Assembly: GCA_905331475.1 (NCBI GenBank)
Contig: CAJNYU010003977.1
Coordinates: forward strand, 62,001 to 126,000
Length of the DNA: 64,000 bases
Origin: Rotaria socialis
Lineage: Eukaryota; Rotifera; Eurotatoria; Philodinida; Philodinidae
Direction: 5' to 3'
Positions within the stretch are counted from its first letter, which is position 1; each line of letters starts with the position of its first letter. The notes below the pieces were generated by a model. That model was given only the letters and a program-made list of their open reading frames with translations. It did not search any database and was not told the origin of the DNA. A program made the translations under genes and the position numbers. Below, in pieces: positions 24,786 to 34,267 of this stretch.

Positions 24786-25515
24786 GTCATTCATCGATGA
24801 TAAATAGTATACTGTTTCTATCAGTGGATGTAGGAAAACAATAAAATTCATCAATGCAAATTGATGAAATCTTCTCCGAAATACCTTTTTTCAGTCAACT
24901 TACATCAGAACAAGGTAACGCGATGTTTGCGTTGCCAACCCTCTACTGAAAGGATTTAGTCATGTGGAACGTAGCTATTCAAAACTATCTAGCTGCGAGA
25001 CTTCACATTTTATAGCTTCGAAATGATTTTCATGGAAAACACGATTGATAACCGAACATAAATAGAAAACTTGCTTGGAAGTATCACCAAGAAAGCGGCA
25101 TTTAATTACTACTTACTAATATTATATGGCGATACTGAAGCTAAATGCATCCGATCTGGTACAGCTCAAGCGACGCCCCCAAAAACTTTCGATCAACTTA
25201 ATAACGGAGTGAAGAAAAAGACCCATTCATGAGAGCTATGATCGAAATAATCCATTTTAGTAAAGTTATAACTCAAATTGGTCTATGAACTAGATATTTA
25301 ACATGAATCTGCACGAGTAGATCAGATATTACATCAAAGTGTCTTTTTCTAACTCGATTCCGGTCTGATTTGTCCTGATTTTTGCTCAACCTCATGTGGG
25401 TTCATTTTGTTTCGGTGCGTTTCTCGTCTAGAATGGATATATTCATTCTTGAGTGCACGTTCACACATAGATAAACCTAAGATTTACATCTTTTGAATCA
25501 AATCCACTCGCAATC
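24786..25515. other. Repeat-unit remainder before the gap
   Basis: The first ~110 bp match the tandem unit seen again at about 26745-26850. The rest, to the gap, contains no recognised gene or RNA. Confidence 0.4.
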
Positions 25516-26233
25516 NNNNNNNNNNNNNNNNNNNNNNNNNNNNNNNNNNNNNNNNNNNNNNNNNNNNNNNNNNNNNNNNNNNNNNNNNNNNNNNNNNNNN
25601 NNNNNNNNNNNNNNNNNNNNNNNNNNNNNNNNNNNNNNNNNNNNNNNNNNNNNNNNNNNNNNNNNNNNNNNNNNNNNNNNNNNNNNNNNNNNNNNNNNNN
25701 NNNNNNNNNNNNNNNNNNNNNNNNNNNNNNNNNNNNNNNNNNNNNNNNNNNNNNNNNNNNNNNNNNNNNNNNNNNNNNNNNNNNNNNNNNNNNNNNNNNN
25801 NNNNNNNNNNNNNNNNNNNNNNNNNNNNNNNNNNNNNNNNNNNNNNNNNNNNNNNNNNNNNNNNNNNNNNNNNNNNNNNNNNNNNNNNNNNNNNNNNNNN
25901 NNNNNNNNNNNNNNNNNNNNNNNNNNNNNNNNNNNNNNNNNNNNNNNNNNNNNNNNNNNNNNNNNNNNNNNNNNNNNNNNNNNNNNNNNNNNNNNNNNNN
26001 NNNNNNNNNNNNNNNNNNNNNNNNNNNNNNNNNNNNNNNNNNNNNNNNNNNNNNNNNNNNNNNNNNNNNNNNNNNNNNNNNNNNNNNNNNNNNNNNNNNN
26101 NNNNNNNNNNNNNNNNNNNNNNNNNNNNNNNNNNNNNNNNNNNNNNNNNNNNNNNNNNNNNNNNNNNNNNNNNNNNNNNNNNNNNNNNNNNNNNNNNNNN
26201 NNNNNNNNNNNNNNNNNNNNNNNNNNNNNNNNN
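25516..26233. other. Assembly gap (718 N)
   Basis: A run of N lies between two copies of the tRNA-containing repeat. Repeat collapse is the probable cause, so the true length and copy number here are unknown. Confidence 0.99.
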
Positions 26234-26498
26234 GACGAAATCATAATGAAGGATAAGAAAAATGTTTTCAGGTGATGTTTTCATACCTTTATTTTTTTCT
26301 GTCCGAACATATGTGATATCATTTTCGCGTCTCCAAGCCCCTATTAAATGTATTGTACCATCTGGTATGAGGTTAGTGGATCAATATTGATTTAAATATA
26401 TGCTCAAAATCTTGACATCTTTTTTCAGTTGAATCTATATAGCTAATGCAAAATTCTCACGAGATGCTAACGATTTTCTCACATTGGTCTAATAGCAA

Positions 26499-26569
26499 GC
26501 ACTGGTGTTTCAATGGTAGAATGTTCGCACGACACGCGAGCGACCCGGGTTCGATTCCCGGCCGGTGTA
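26499..26569 (+). tRNA. tRNA-Gly-like, anticodon GAC, probably not functional
   Basis: A continuous 71-nt cloverleaf with a canonical T loop (TTCGATT) but anticodon loop ACGACAC, giving GAC (a valine anticodon) in a glycine body, with C at position 33. It lies where the other repeat units have an interrupted locus. A second T arm starts 89 nt after the first. Confidence 0.5.
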
Positions 26570-26636
26570 TTTTTTTCATTTCTTATTCTTGAAGCGCAAT
26601 TACCACCACACTACATAAATATTTGAATAGTCTTTG

Positions 26637-26658
26637 GGTTCGATTCCCGGCCGGTGTA
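26637..26658 (+). pseudogene. Duplicate tRNA 3' end (T arm and acceptor strand)
   Basis: These 22 nt, and the 16 nt after them, repeat exactly the 3' end and trailer of the tRNA at 26499-26569. It corresponds in position to the true 3' part of an interrupted 160-nt locus (26499-26658). Confidence 0.7.
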
Positions 26659-27142
26659 TTTTTTTCATTTCTTAACTCTTTTTTTTCGAAATAGCTTCTG
26701 GCTGTCCTTTTAGTAACTCTTTTTTAGCAGCGGTATATAGTTATTCATCCATGATAAATAGTATGCTATTTTTATCTGTGGGAGTGGGGAAACAATAACA
26801 TTTATCGATGCAAATTGGTGAAATATTCTCTAAATAGCGTTATGTAACAATATGACAAGAGAATTTTTATGCTTTTTGTGATCAAAGGAAGATGAAAGAT
26901 AACAAAGTTGTTTTCGAAGTGACGTGCTTGTCTCTGTATTCTTTCCCATCTGAATATCTGCGATGTCGTTTTTTCTCCTGTAACCAAGGTGAAGCTAATT
27001 ACACCATGCAAGATAAAGATATTGAATCAACATTGTTTTACACACATGCTCTAGATGTTGAAACCTTTTGAGTTGAATTCATATTCCTGAGTGAAAATTC
27101 TAACGAGATCGTAGAGATATGCTCACAGGAAACTATTTGCAA

Positions 27143-27302
27143 GCACTGGTGATTCAATGGTAGAATTCTCGGCTTCCAACCGAGCGATCCGTAAGGTAAT
27201 TCAACGGTGAGATCATCAAACGAATTGCATTCTTCACTCACACTCTGAGACGAATTGTCTCAATACCTGAATAGAATTTGGGTTCGATTCCCGGCCGGTG
27301 CA
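27143..27302 (+). tRNA. Interrupted tRNA-Gly-like locus (UCC), best-preserved of the split family
   Basis: The 5' part (49 nt) has stem CTCGG/CCGAG and loop CTTCCAA, a regular UCC anticodon with U33. It breaks after CCG of the T stem. The 89-nt insert (27192-27280) begins TAAGGTAATTC and ends AGAATTTG. The 3' part restores CCGGG/CCCGG and an acceptor CCGGTGC that pairs well with GCACTGG. Box A and box B are both intact. If the insert were spliced, the product would be a normal tRNA-Gly(UCC). Confidence 0.55.
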
Positions 27303-27782
27303 TTTTCTTTTTCATTTGTAAAATCTTTTATCGAGAAATCTTGGCTGGGCTACGTTTAAAAACTCTTTTTTAAACAACAACATATAGTTATTCATCAGTT
27401 ATAAGTTGTATGCTGTGTATAACATTAGGTTGAGGGCAATAATCATATTCATCAAACTAAATGAAAGAAATTTCCTTCAAATTTTTATAGCTGATTAAAC
27501 TGTATCGAGTTTTTTCGTTCTTTTCTCGATGAAATCATAATGGAGGTTAAGAAAAATGTTTTCAGGTGATGTATTCATACCTTTATTTTTTCCTGTCCGA
27601 ACATATGTGACGTCATTTTTGTTTCTTCAAGCACTATCACGTTTATTTCATCATTTAAGACGAAATTATTCCTCGAACGTAAAGTTTAACATAACCTTTA
27701 GATCTTTTTTCAGTTGAATTGATATTTGTAACTAAAAATTTAACAAAGTGGTAGAGATATGTTCACAGGAAACTATCAACAA

Positions 27783-27942
27783 GCACTGGTGGTTCAATGG
27801 TAGAATGCTCGTCCTACACACGAGCGATCCGTAAAGTAGTTCGATAGTGACATCATCAAGAGTATCGAATAGTTGATGGAGAATGTGCGCCGAACTACCT
27901 CAATATATGGACGGAACCCGGGTTCGATTCCCGGCCGGTGTA
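27783..27942 (+). pseudogene. Interrupted tRNA-Gly-like locus, anticodon UAC
   Basis: The layout and 160-nt length match the other split loci. The anticodon loop CCTACAC gives UAC with C33, so it could not serve as tRNA-Gly. The insert contains a perfect 8-bp inverted repeat, GTAGTTCG (27836-27843) and CGAACTAC (27891-27898), with a smaller CATCAA/TTGATG stem inside. The T arm and 3' acceptor strand are intact. Confidence 0.5.
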
Positions 27943-28278
27943 TGTTTTTGGTAATAATTTATTGAATCTTTTATCCAAAAAGCCAGCTCGACACATGTAG
28001 AGTTAATTTCTTATAAGTGACATATCTTCATTGTTGAAAGCAATTAGGTAGACCTGTGTTTTTATTGTATTATTATAAATGAAGGATAAGGAATTTCGTG
28101 GGAAGTGATATTCTCAGTACTGAATGCTTCCATTTGTGTATGTTTATAGTAACGATTTCAACAATTCTATCAACATGAACTGTATAGCGTCTTGTAGAAG
28201 ATAGATCCGTTGAGATTGATATTCTGGTCTAAATATTCACATAGAGGTGCCGATGTCGTAAGCATCTGGAAGTAGCGT

Positions 28279-28351
28279 GCACTCTGGTGGTTCAATGATA
28301 GAATGCTCGCCTGCCACGCGGGCGACCCGGCGCCGATTCTCGGCTGGTGCA
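28279..28351 (+). pseudogene. tRNA-Gly (GCC) with a 2-nt insertion
   Basis: It resembles the intact copies, but CT is inserted after GCACT and the T arm has changes (CCCGGCGCCGATTCTCGG). The extra bases shift the acceptor/D-arm junction. It is probably inactive. The 250 bp after it match the flank of the intact gene at 31109, so it is a decayed duplicate of that unit. Confidence 0.65.
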
Positions 28352-28896
28352 ATTGTTTATAAATTGAATTTTTGTCCTAGAGCGGTAGATTGGAAAGTTT
28401 CACTTTTTTTGCGCCAGTGTTAATTTTTCTCATACCAATATGTAGATCGAAACTTATAGGTTGGATGTTAGTTTCTACTATAAAAATTGTCTTTGAATTG
28501 GAAAAAAATATGGTACTGTATGAAGAATAATCTGTCTAATTCATGAAGTTTGTCGCTCATATGAGGTTTTCTTAGTTTTAATTGTTATGTTGACTTTTGC
28601 CACGTATTACGAAAATGCGAAATACCTTTTTGTGAGTTCAAGGTCACTATCGATGTTTTTTTTAAATGCGATAAAATCGGCCGGGAGAAAAAATATCGAA
28701 AGTAAAAAATGCCGAAGAAAAAAAGTCTAAAATGCTATAGATAGAGTGTAAACCCAGCTTTTCAAGAATCCTGTATGAATGATCTGTAGAAGTATTCATC
28801 GTTGTACGTTTAAATGGATAGCGTATGCTCAAACTCGGGTTATTGTACTTTTGACGCTTTTTCTTTCTGCCAATTCTATGCATACCTTTTATTTGA
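28352..28896. repeat. tRNA flank shared with 31180-31430
   Basis: From about 28362 to 28595 the sequence is a diverged copy of 31190-31415, with shared stretches such as CCAGTGTTAATTTTTCTCAT. The rest, to 28896, shows nothing recognisable. Confidence 0.6.
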
Positions 28897-29211
28897 CCGA
28901 CACAGGCCGAGCAATCCGACAGTAGGCACCTATCGGAACCCACCCGATCTGACTGGAATCCAATTGGATTTCGTCGGATCCTGCCAGATCTTACAGAAAT
29001 ATCGTTGGATTCTGGGTCGAAGAATCGATGTCGAATGCTCAGTGTCGGATTCCTATGAATTCCAAGGAAAAACTGTTGTATGTCATCGGAAGTTCATAGA
29101 ATTCCGACACTGAGGATCCGACATGGATTCCTCGATCCGGAATCCAATAGAATGGTATCGGATTGTAGGATATTTCCAGGTTCCTATTGGATCCGATGTC
29201 GGATCAGTTGA
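28897..29211. mobile_element. Foldback element with a long central hairpin
   Basis: Around a ~24-nt loop (29064-29087), CTCAGTGTCGGATTCCTA (from 29038) pairs with TCCGACACTGAG (to 29113). The pairing continues outward: GGTCGAAGAATCGATGTCG matches the reverse complement of the stretch up to about 29137, and the outer ends share GATCCGAC or ATCCGACA motifs. No coding capacity. The ends and target duplication are uncertain. Confidence 0.65.
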
Positions 29212-29410
29212 CTAGTATAAGAGATGAAGAATGAAAAGCCTTCCGCTGTTTCTCTTTCTTTCTTTCTTTCTGTCGTGTTTTTTAACGGTTATCCTTGTTC
29301 TGTTCTGTTCATATCGTTATCATGGTCAAGTACACTTTGACTGGGATAAGAAATACCCATTTATAACGAAACGTTCAATCTTTCTTTCCTTCTTCAATCA
29401 TGTATATTTA

Positions 29411-29582
29411 GGCTCCAATCACACTGATGTGAGAAGTAAATTAACATTGTAGTTGAATTAAATCATGTGATTGGTGCATTAAGAGTGACGTAATCTTTTA
29501 GAGGTGATTTAACTCTTAATGTATCAATTAGATTGCTTAATACGACTTTAACTTAATTCACATTTTCAGTGTGATTGCGGTC
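29411..29582. mobile_element. 172-bp foldback MITE with TTA duplication (Harbinger-like)
   Basis: The left end is GGCTCCAATCACACTG. The right end, reverse-complemented, is GACCGCAATCACACTG. TTA flanks both sides (29408-29410 and 29583-29585). An inner arm pair, GCATTAAGAGT and ACTCTTAATG, makes nearly the whole element one hairpin. A 3-bp TTA duplication and GG-starting ends fit PIF/Harbinger MITEs. Confidence 0.75.
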
Positions 29583-29608
29583 TTAATATCAACCTCCTGA
29601 TTTATTAA

Positions 29609-30500
29609 GGAGCTCCCCCTCAGATAATCGATTTTTTTCACAAAGATCGGTTTTGAGATAATCATATATATACTGAGAGCCCAAAGTGTCCTCTTTGAGA
29701 TTATGCGCGATTTGTCACGTTTTGAATAGTTTTTGGCAGTGAAAATAGCGGTTTTCTGGAAGCCGTAGTAGAAATATATGATTTCTTCAGAAATTTTCCT
29801 TAGTTACGGGGATGTGATAGTCGTCCACAAACTGGTAGATTTTATCTAATGAGAAACAGATACGCGTTCTGTTATATTAATTAATTAGTGGAACGTATAG
29901 TCATTTCTACTTAAAATCCTGTGCACATGAAGAAATTTACGTATAGATGTCGTGACAGTCATAGTGAAATGAAAAATTGTTTCATCAACTTGTTTATTCG
30001 TTTTCTCAAAATCACTTTTTTTGGAGAGTTCGGGATCGATTTCTCAGACTGTAGAAGAGCTAGCGAGCTATTTTTTTTCTAAATAAAAGAAGAAACCTAT
30101 GTCTAGATATGTACATACCATTTTTTCGAAATTTTGGATTTCTTTGCCGAGATAACTGGATAACACTGATGTCAAAAAGCGCTAAATTCCGAGTTCTTGC
30201 AGTAGAATGTCTCGGATATCCCAACAAAATCGAATTAAGACGGTATGCACATTTCTACACATAGGTTTCCTCTTTTATTTAAAAAAAAGTAGCTCTCTAC
30301 GTCTTTGGCAGTTCGAGAAATCGGTACCTTACGAGACCACCATTTTGGGGACTAATTTGTCAATAACTCTTTGAAGCAAAAACTTTATGAGCCAAAACTT
30401 TACAATAAATTGAGTTAACACAACATCCATATTGCCTAAAAATGTCAGACAAATCGGTCCACGAATAACGAAAAACGATTCCTGAGAGGGGGGGAGCCCC
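29609..30500. mobile_element. 892-bp non-autonomous element with TTAA ends (piggyBac-like)
   Basis: TTAA lies directly outside both ends (29605-29608 and 30501-30504). The ends are inverted: GGAGCTCCCCCTCAG on the left and, reverse-complemented, GGGGCTCCCCCCCTCTCAG on the right, both followed by an ATCG..TTTTT motif. Inside, arms at about 30034-30119 and 30242-30328 form another large inverted repeat (AAATAAAAGAAGAAACCTATG against CATAGGTTTCCTCTTTTATTT). There is no transposase. TTAA duplication is the hallmark of piggyBac insertion. Confidence 0.75.
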
Positions 30501-30504
30501 TTAA

Positions 30505-31108
30505 GTATGGCTATGGTCAAGTGTAAATATAGAGCCATATAGAGTGAATGACATTATTTTTCTTCGTTCTATAGATAATAAACTTATTTAATTAGTCTAC
30601 TCTTAGATGTGTCCATTAATTTATATTTTGTATATTCTTTCTTGAAAAAAATGAATAATTCTTATGCATATATTCATTAATTATATTTATTCAACATATT
30701 TATATACAAGATCGACAGACTATTCTCATCCTAAGAAGATGACTATGTGAAAACAACAATACTATGTAATAGTGAGTACCATGTTTTGTAAACCCAATTT
30801 TAGCCGGATCGAATCAAATCGAATTACAATTTTGAAAAACCAGAAAACTCGAATCCAATCCGAATCCAGGCCCTAAAATAGCCGAATCGAACCGAATGGC
30901 ACTCTTGTCATTCGTTTCGGTCTCTGATCTATATATGTATAGACGCAATCGAATAATACATAGAACGAAAGGATTAAAAACAGAACGAAAGAATACTGTC
31001 TTTCTAGGATTAAATAATTAAGTGCAATTTTGTGTGTTTCTTCTCATGGATTCTGACCTCTGCTTTGGCTTTAGCCATAAATACGTAATACGATTCAGTC
31101 TTCAATAT
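30505..31108. other. Spacer before tRNA-Gly copies
   Basis: No gene seen. Around 30798-30900 there are degenerate repeats of AATCGAA and AATCC. The last ~120 bp are the start of a duplicated unit repeated at about 31440-31560. Confidence 0.4.
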
Positions 31109-31179
31109 GCACTGGTGGTTCAGTGGTAGAATGCTCGCCTGCCACGCGGGCGACCCGGGTCCGATTCCCGGCTAGTGCA
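31109..31179 (+). tRNA. tRNA-Gly (GCC)
   Basis: Identical over 71 nt to the copy at 9159 and followed by a T run. It lies in the first unit of a 452-bp duplication. Confidence 0.93.
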
Positions 31180-31560
31180 TTTTTTTTTAAATTGAATTTC
31201 AGTCCTAGACCGATAGATTGGAAAGATTCACTTTTTGCACCAGTGTTAATTTTTCTCATACCAATATGTACATCGAAACTTCTAGGTTGGATATTAGTTT
31301 CTACTATAAGAATTACCTTTGAGTTAGAAAAAAATATGATACTGTCTGAAGAGTAAGTCTCTCTAATTCATAAAATTTGCCACGCATATGAGATTCTCTA
31401 AGTTTTAATTATTATTATGATGTTGTTCGAAAACTTTGCTAAATCTATATTGTCTTTCTAGAATTAAATAATTAAGTGCAATTTTGTGTTTCTTCTGATG
31501 GACTCTGACCTCTGTTTTGACTTTAGCCATAAATATGCAATACGATTCAGTCTTCAATAT

Positions 31561-31631
31561 GCACTGGTGGTTCAGTGGTAGAATGCTCGCCTGCCACGCG
31601 GGCGACCCGGGTCCGATTCCCGGCTAGTGCA
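31561..31631 (+). tRNA. tRNA-Gly (GCC)
   Basis: Identical over 71 nt to the copy at 9159 and followed by a T run. It lies in the second unit of the duplication. The ~110 bp after it resemble the flank after the copy at 33350. Confidence 0.93.
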
Positions 31632-32152
31632 ATTTTTTTGGTCCTACCAATATAGTCAATCGTGTATACTACTGACACATGATATCGATTGATCAAAAGC
31701 TACGTTGAGAGCGTATTAACGGGTGATAACGCATATAACCATTCATCTCACGTAATAAAAAATGACGACGAAGTTTAGTAAATGTAGATGAAATAAGATT
31801 ATTTTTGAACAAAATGTTCTTACTTTTTTTTCGAAATCAGGATCTTAAATGGTATTTTTCATGAATGCCATCTTTTTCGTCGGAATATTGTTAATATTAA
31901 ATTGATGCTTGATTTTGACACTGCTTTGCTAGATCTCCGTTTCAATTTCCCTTATATAATATACCTAGATTAGTGATAGAACTCTCGACTATATTGAAGT
32001 AGTATCTGCTTTGTAAAATAATTTCATTCAATGTAGAATTCTTTTCACACAGGAGCATTATTATCAGTATATTTTTGTTCTCTGATATGAATTCAATAGG
32101 TTTGTGCTAATGATATATCATACTCAGTATAAAATCGACTAGTTAGTTACGA
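31632..32152. other. Spacer between tRNA loci
   Basis: The first ~110 bp are similar to 33424-33540. The remainder is AT-rich with no feature seen. Confidence 0.4.
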
Positions 32153-32311
32153 GCATTGGTAGTTTAGTGGTAAAATACTCGTTTTCCAAACGACATTCCC
32201 GATGAGCGATTTGCTCATCAGATGAACATTAGCGAAACCTTAGGTGAAGCTAGGTTAATCTCACGATAATAATATTTGAATGGATTTATGGTTCGACTCC
32301 CGGCCAGTGCA
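32153..32311 (+). tRNA. Interrupted tRNA-Gly-like locus (UCC)
   Basis: A 159-nt split locus outside the 642-bp array. The 5' 49 nt include loop TTTCCAA (UCC, with U33) and end in CCCG. The 3' 22 nt give GGTTCGACTCCCGG and acceptor CCAGTGC, which pairs with GCATTGG. The 88-nt insert starts with a perfect 7-bp hairpin, GATGAGC and GCTCATC around GATTT, and contains ATCAGATGAACATTAGCGAA, recognisably related to ATCAGATCATCAAACGAA in the copy at 24230. The anticodon stem has one C-C mismatch. Confidence 0.5.
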
Positions 32312-33349
32312 ATTATTATTTTTGTGTACAGATAAATTAGGATTATAAATATCTACGTAGACGAAAATTACGATTTTTATATGAAGTTTTGTTTTTTTTG
32401 CAACTATTTTACTTGCAGTTTAATCACAGATGCAAAGCAATAATGATATTTCATAAAATCATGTTAGAGACTTCCTATATGACTGTGTAGAAATCAATTG
32501 TGGTAGAAAAAATTCTACAAAGTGTTTTAATGGTTTTTTTTGCAATCATAAATAGCATATAACTATAATCAGCTAACGGCGACATGATCTGACAACACTT
32601 GGCTATCAAAAATTCGAGAAAAGGTCTTAACTAATGCTTTAAATTATATGATCGAATCAAACATACAGTTATCAGTAGCGAAAAATTATTATTTTTCCTT
32701 GATTACCAATTTTATAATAGAGAGAGACTGTATTTTATAATCTATTACCCAACTTCTTTAATAACGATGTTTCCTTCAATATTTTACAAGACTCAATTGA
32801 AGAACGATCATATAGCTAACAGACGAACACTAGAATGTATGGAATGATTCTTTTCACGAGTTTTAATCGAAGATTCACATAGTCAATTGATTGAAATCTG
32901 TAATTGGTTTCGAAAATTATCACACGTCGCTCACTGACCAAGGACGCCTTTTGCGAAACTGATAACAGATTGTTATTCGTTAATTTCAAAGTAAACATCA
33001 CAAAATTTTTCTCAAAAAATTATTCATTTGCGATCATGCTTTACAGTTATTAATCATTTAAGGAGTAAGCAATGAACGAAAGTTTTCCTTTGATTTTTAT
33101 ATTAAATTAACAGAAAAAAAATATTAGTGTAAATCTAACCGATCCATCAGAATTGTCGACGAGCAGAACAGTCACATTGTATACTACTAAACTTATTAGA
33201 TTGAAGTTTCTTCGCATTTTTCATCGTCATTACTTTACACCAAACGAATTCCTTGATAATAAAAAAGAATTTTTTTCGTTGAATCGATTGTATGAAGTCT
33301 ATCGTCGAGATATAGTAATAAATATACGATATGAACTAGTGAGCAACAT
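32312..33349. other. Spacer, nothing recognised
   Basis: About 1 kb of AT-rich DNA between tRNA loci. Short open frames here have no family features. Confidence 0.4.
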
Positions 33350-33420
33350 GCACTGGTGGTTCAGTGGTAGAATGCTCGCCTGCCACGCGGGCGACCCGGG
33401 TCCGATTCCCGGCTAGTGCA
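33350..33420 (+). tRNA. tRNA-Gly (GCC)
   Basis: Identical over 71 nt to the copy at 9159. A T run follows within a few bases. Confidence 0.93.
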
Positions 33421-33582
33421 GTATTTTTTTTTCGTCCTTACATTTATTTAATCGTGTATACTAGTCTCATGTGATACTGGCTGATCATACATTAAATTGA
33501 GAATGTATTTGCTGGTGATAGTTATATAATAGCGCGTCTTCTTTTATTAGAAAAAGCTTTTCATCCCAGCCCCGTTGGGACT

Positions 33583-33764
33583 AAAATGTGGAACTCACAT
33601 ATTTCGGTCAGTTAGATACTGATCAAATAGAAGTTTTGATTTTTCATTGTAGTAAGATCATATTTTGTTCAAAAANGCCGCCCCTAACCGGGGAGCCGCA
33701 AAAAACTCACAATTATACTTACACTCACTATTTTCTTCGAAAATATATGTGAGTTCCACAAAAT
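33583..33764. mobile_element. Foldback/MITE-like inverted repeat with one unresolved base
   Basis: AAAATGTGGAACTCACATATTT at the left pairs with AAATATATGTGAGTTCCACA at 33741-33760. Between them is a GC-rich motif, GCCGCCCCTAACCGGGGAGCC, preceded by a single N at 33676. Outside the left arm is GCCCCGTTGGG. No clear target duplication was found. Confidence 0.5.
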
Positions 33765-34196
33765 ACTAAGAACTGAGATTATTTTTATATTCTGTACAAT
33801 AACAAATGATCATATTTATGGAAAATCTTTAATGGAAATTTTCTGATTATTTTTGACAACTATACAAAACAACTTGAGACATCTTATCTCGATAAAATTT
33901 CGTCATGTTTGTTATTTGGACAGACTCAGTATTTATTTAAGAAATCAAATTAAAATTTTGCATGGTCAATCGTGATACAGTAAGAATGTCACCAAGAGTT
34001 TCTTCAAATAATTATCTCGGATATGATGTACCATCGGTCTGTACCTGAATCGTACGAATGCCTCACTATCTCTATTTTCTCCGTTGTATAGTGAAGCAGA
34101 CGCATGAATTTGTTATTTTTTCTTTACCGACGACCGGACGTACTTTTTTTTCTTGCTGTCGTGATATACATAGAATATTAAACCAGTTATCAATAA

Positions 34197-34267
34197 GCAC
34201 TGGTGGTTCAGTGGTAGAATGCTCGCCTGCCACGCGGGCGACCCGGGTCCGATTCCCGGCTAGTGCA
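34197..34267 (+). tRNA. tRNA-Gly (GCC)
   Basis: Identical over 71 nt to the copy at 9159. A T run follows within a few bases. It is the last tRNA locus before protein genes resume. Confidence 0.93.

Larger units (their letters stand above)
26427..28060 (+). repeat. Tandem ~642-bp units carrying tRNA-Gly-like loci
   Basis: Landmarks recur at a steady period. A GTTGAAT leader occurs at about 26428, 27071 and 27712. A TTTTTT..AGTTATTCATC tail occurs at about 26715-26755 and 27366-27396. A segment beginning GACGAAATCATAATG (26234) recurs at 27528 as GATGAAATCATAATG. Each unit holds one 160-nt tRNA-like locus. A further copy, interrupted by the MITE, starts near 24160 before the gap. Identity between units is visibly imperfect, so the array is not recent. 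Confidence 0.7.
30985..31631 (+). repeat. Direct duplication of a 452-bp tRNA-Gly unit
   Basis: The leaders at about 30990-31108 and 31443-31560 are close copies (for example AAATAATTAAGTGCAATTTT in both), and each ends in an identical tRNA-Gly. The tRNA starts, 31109 and 31561, are 452 bp apart. The leaders differ by scattered substitutions while the tRNAs are identical, so the tRNA is held by selection or gene conversion. Confidence 0.75.

Noticed and set aside
25484..26284. Long open frames on both strands
   Set aside because: They are formed by the run of N and carry no real codons.
23345..34267. Regularly spaced repeats considered as a CRISPR array
   Set aside because: The repeats are 71-160 nt tRNA loci with spacing of hundreds of bases in a eukaryotic genome.
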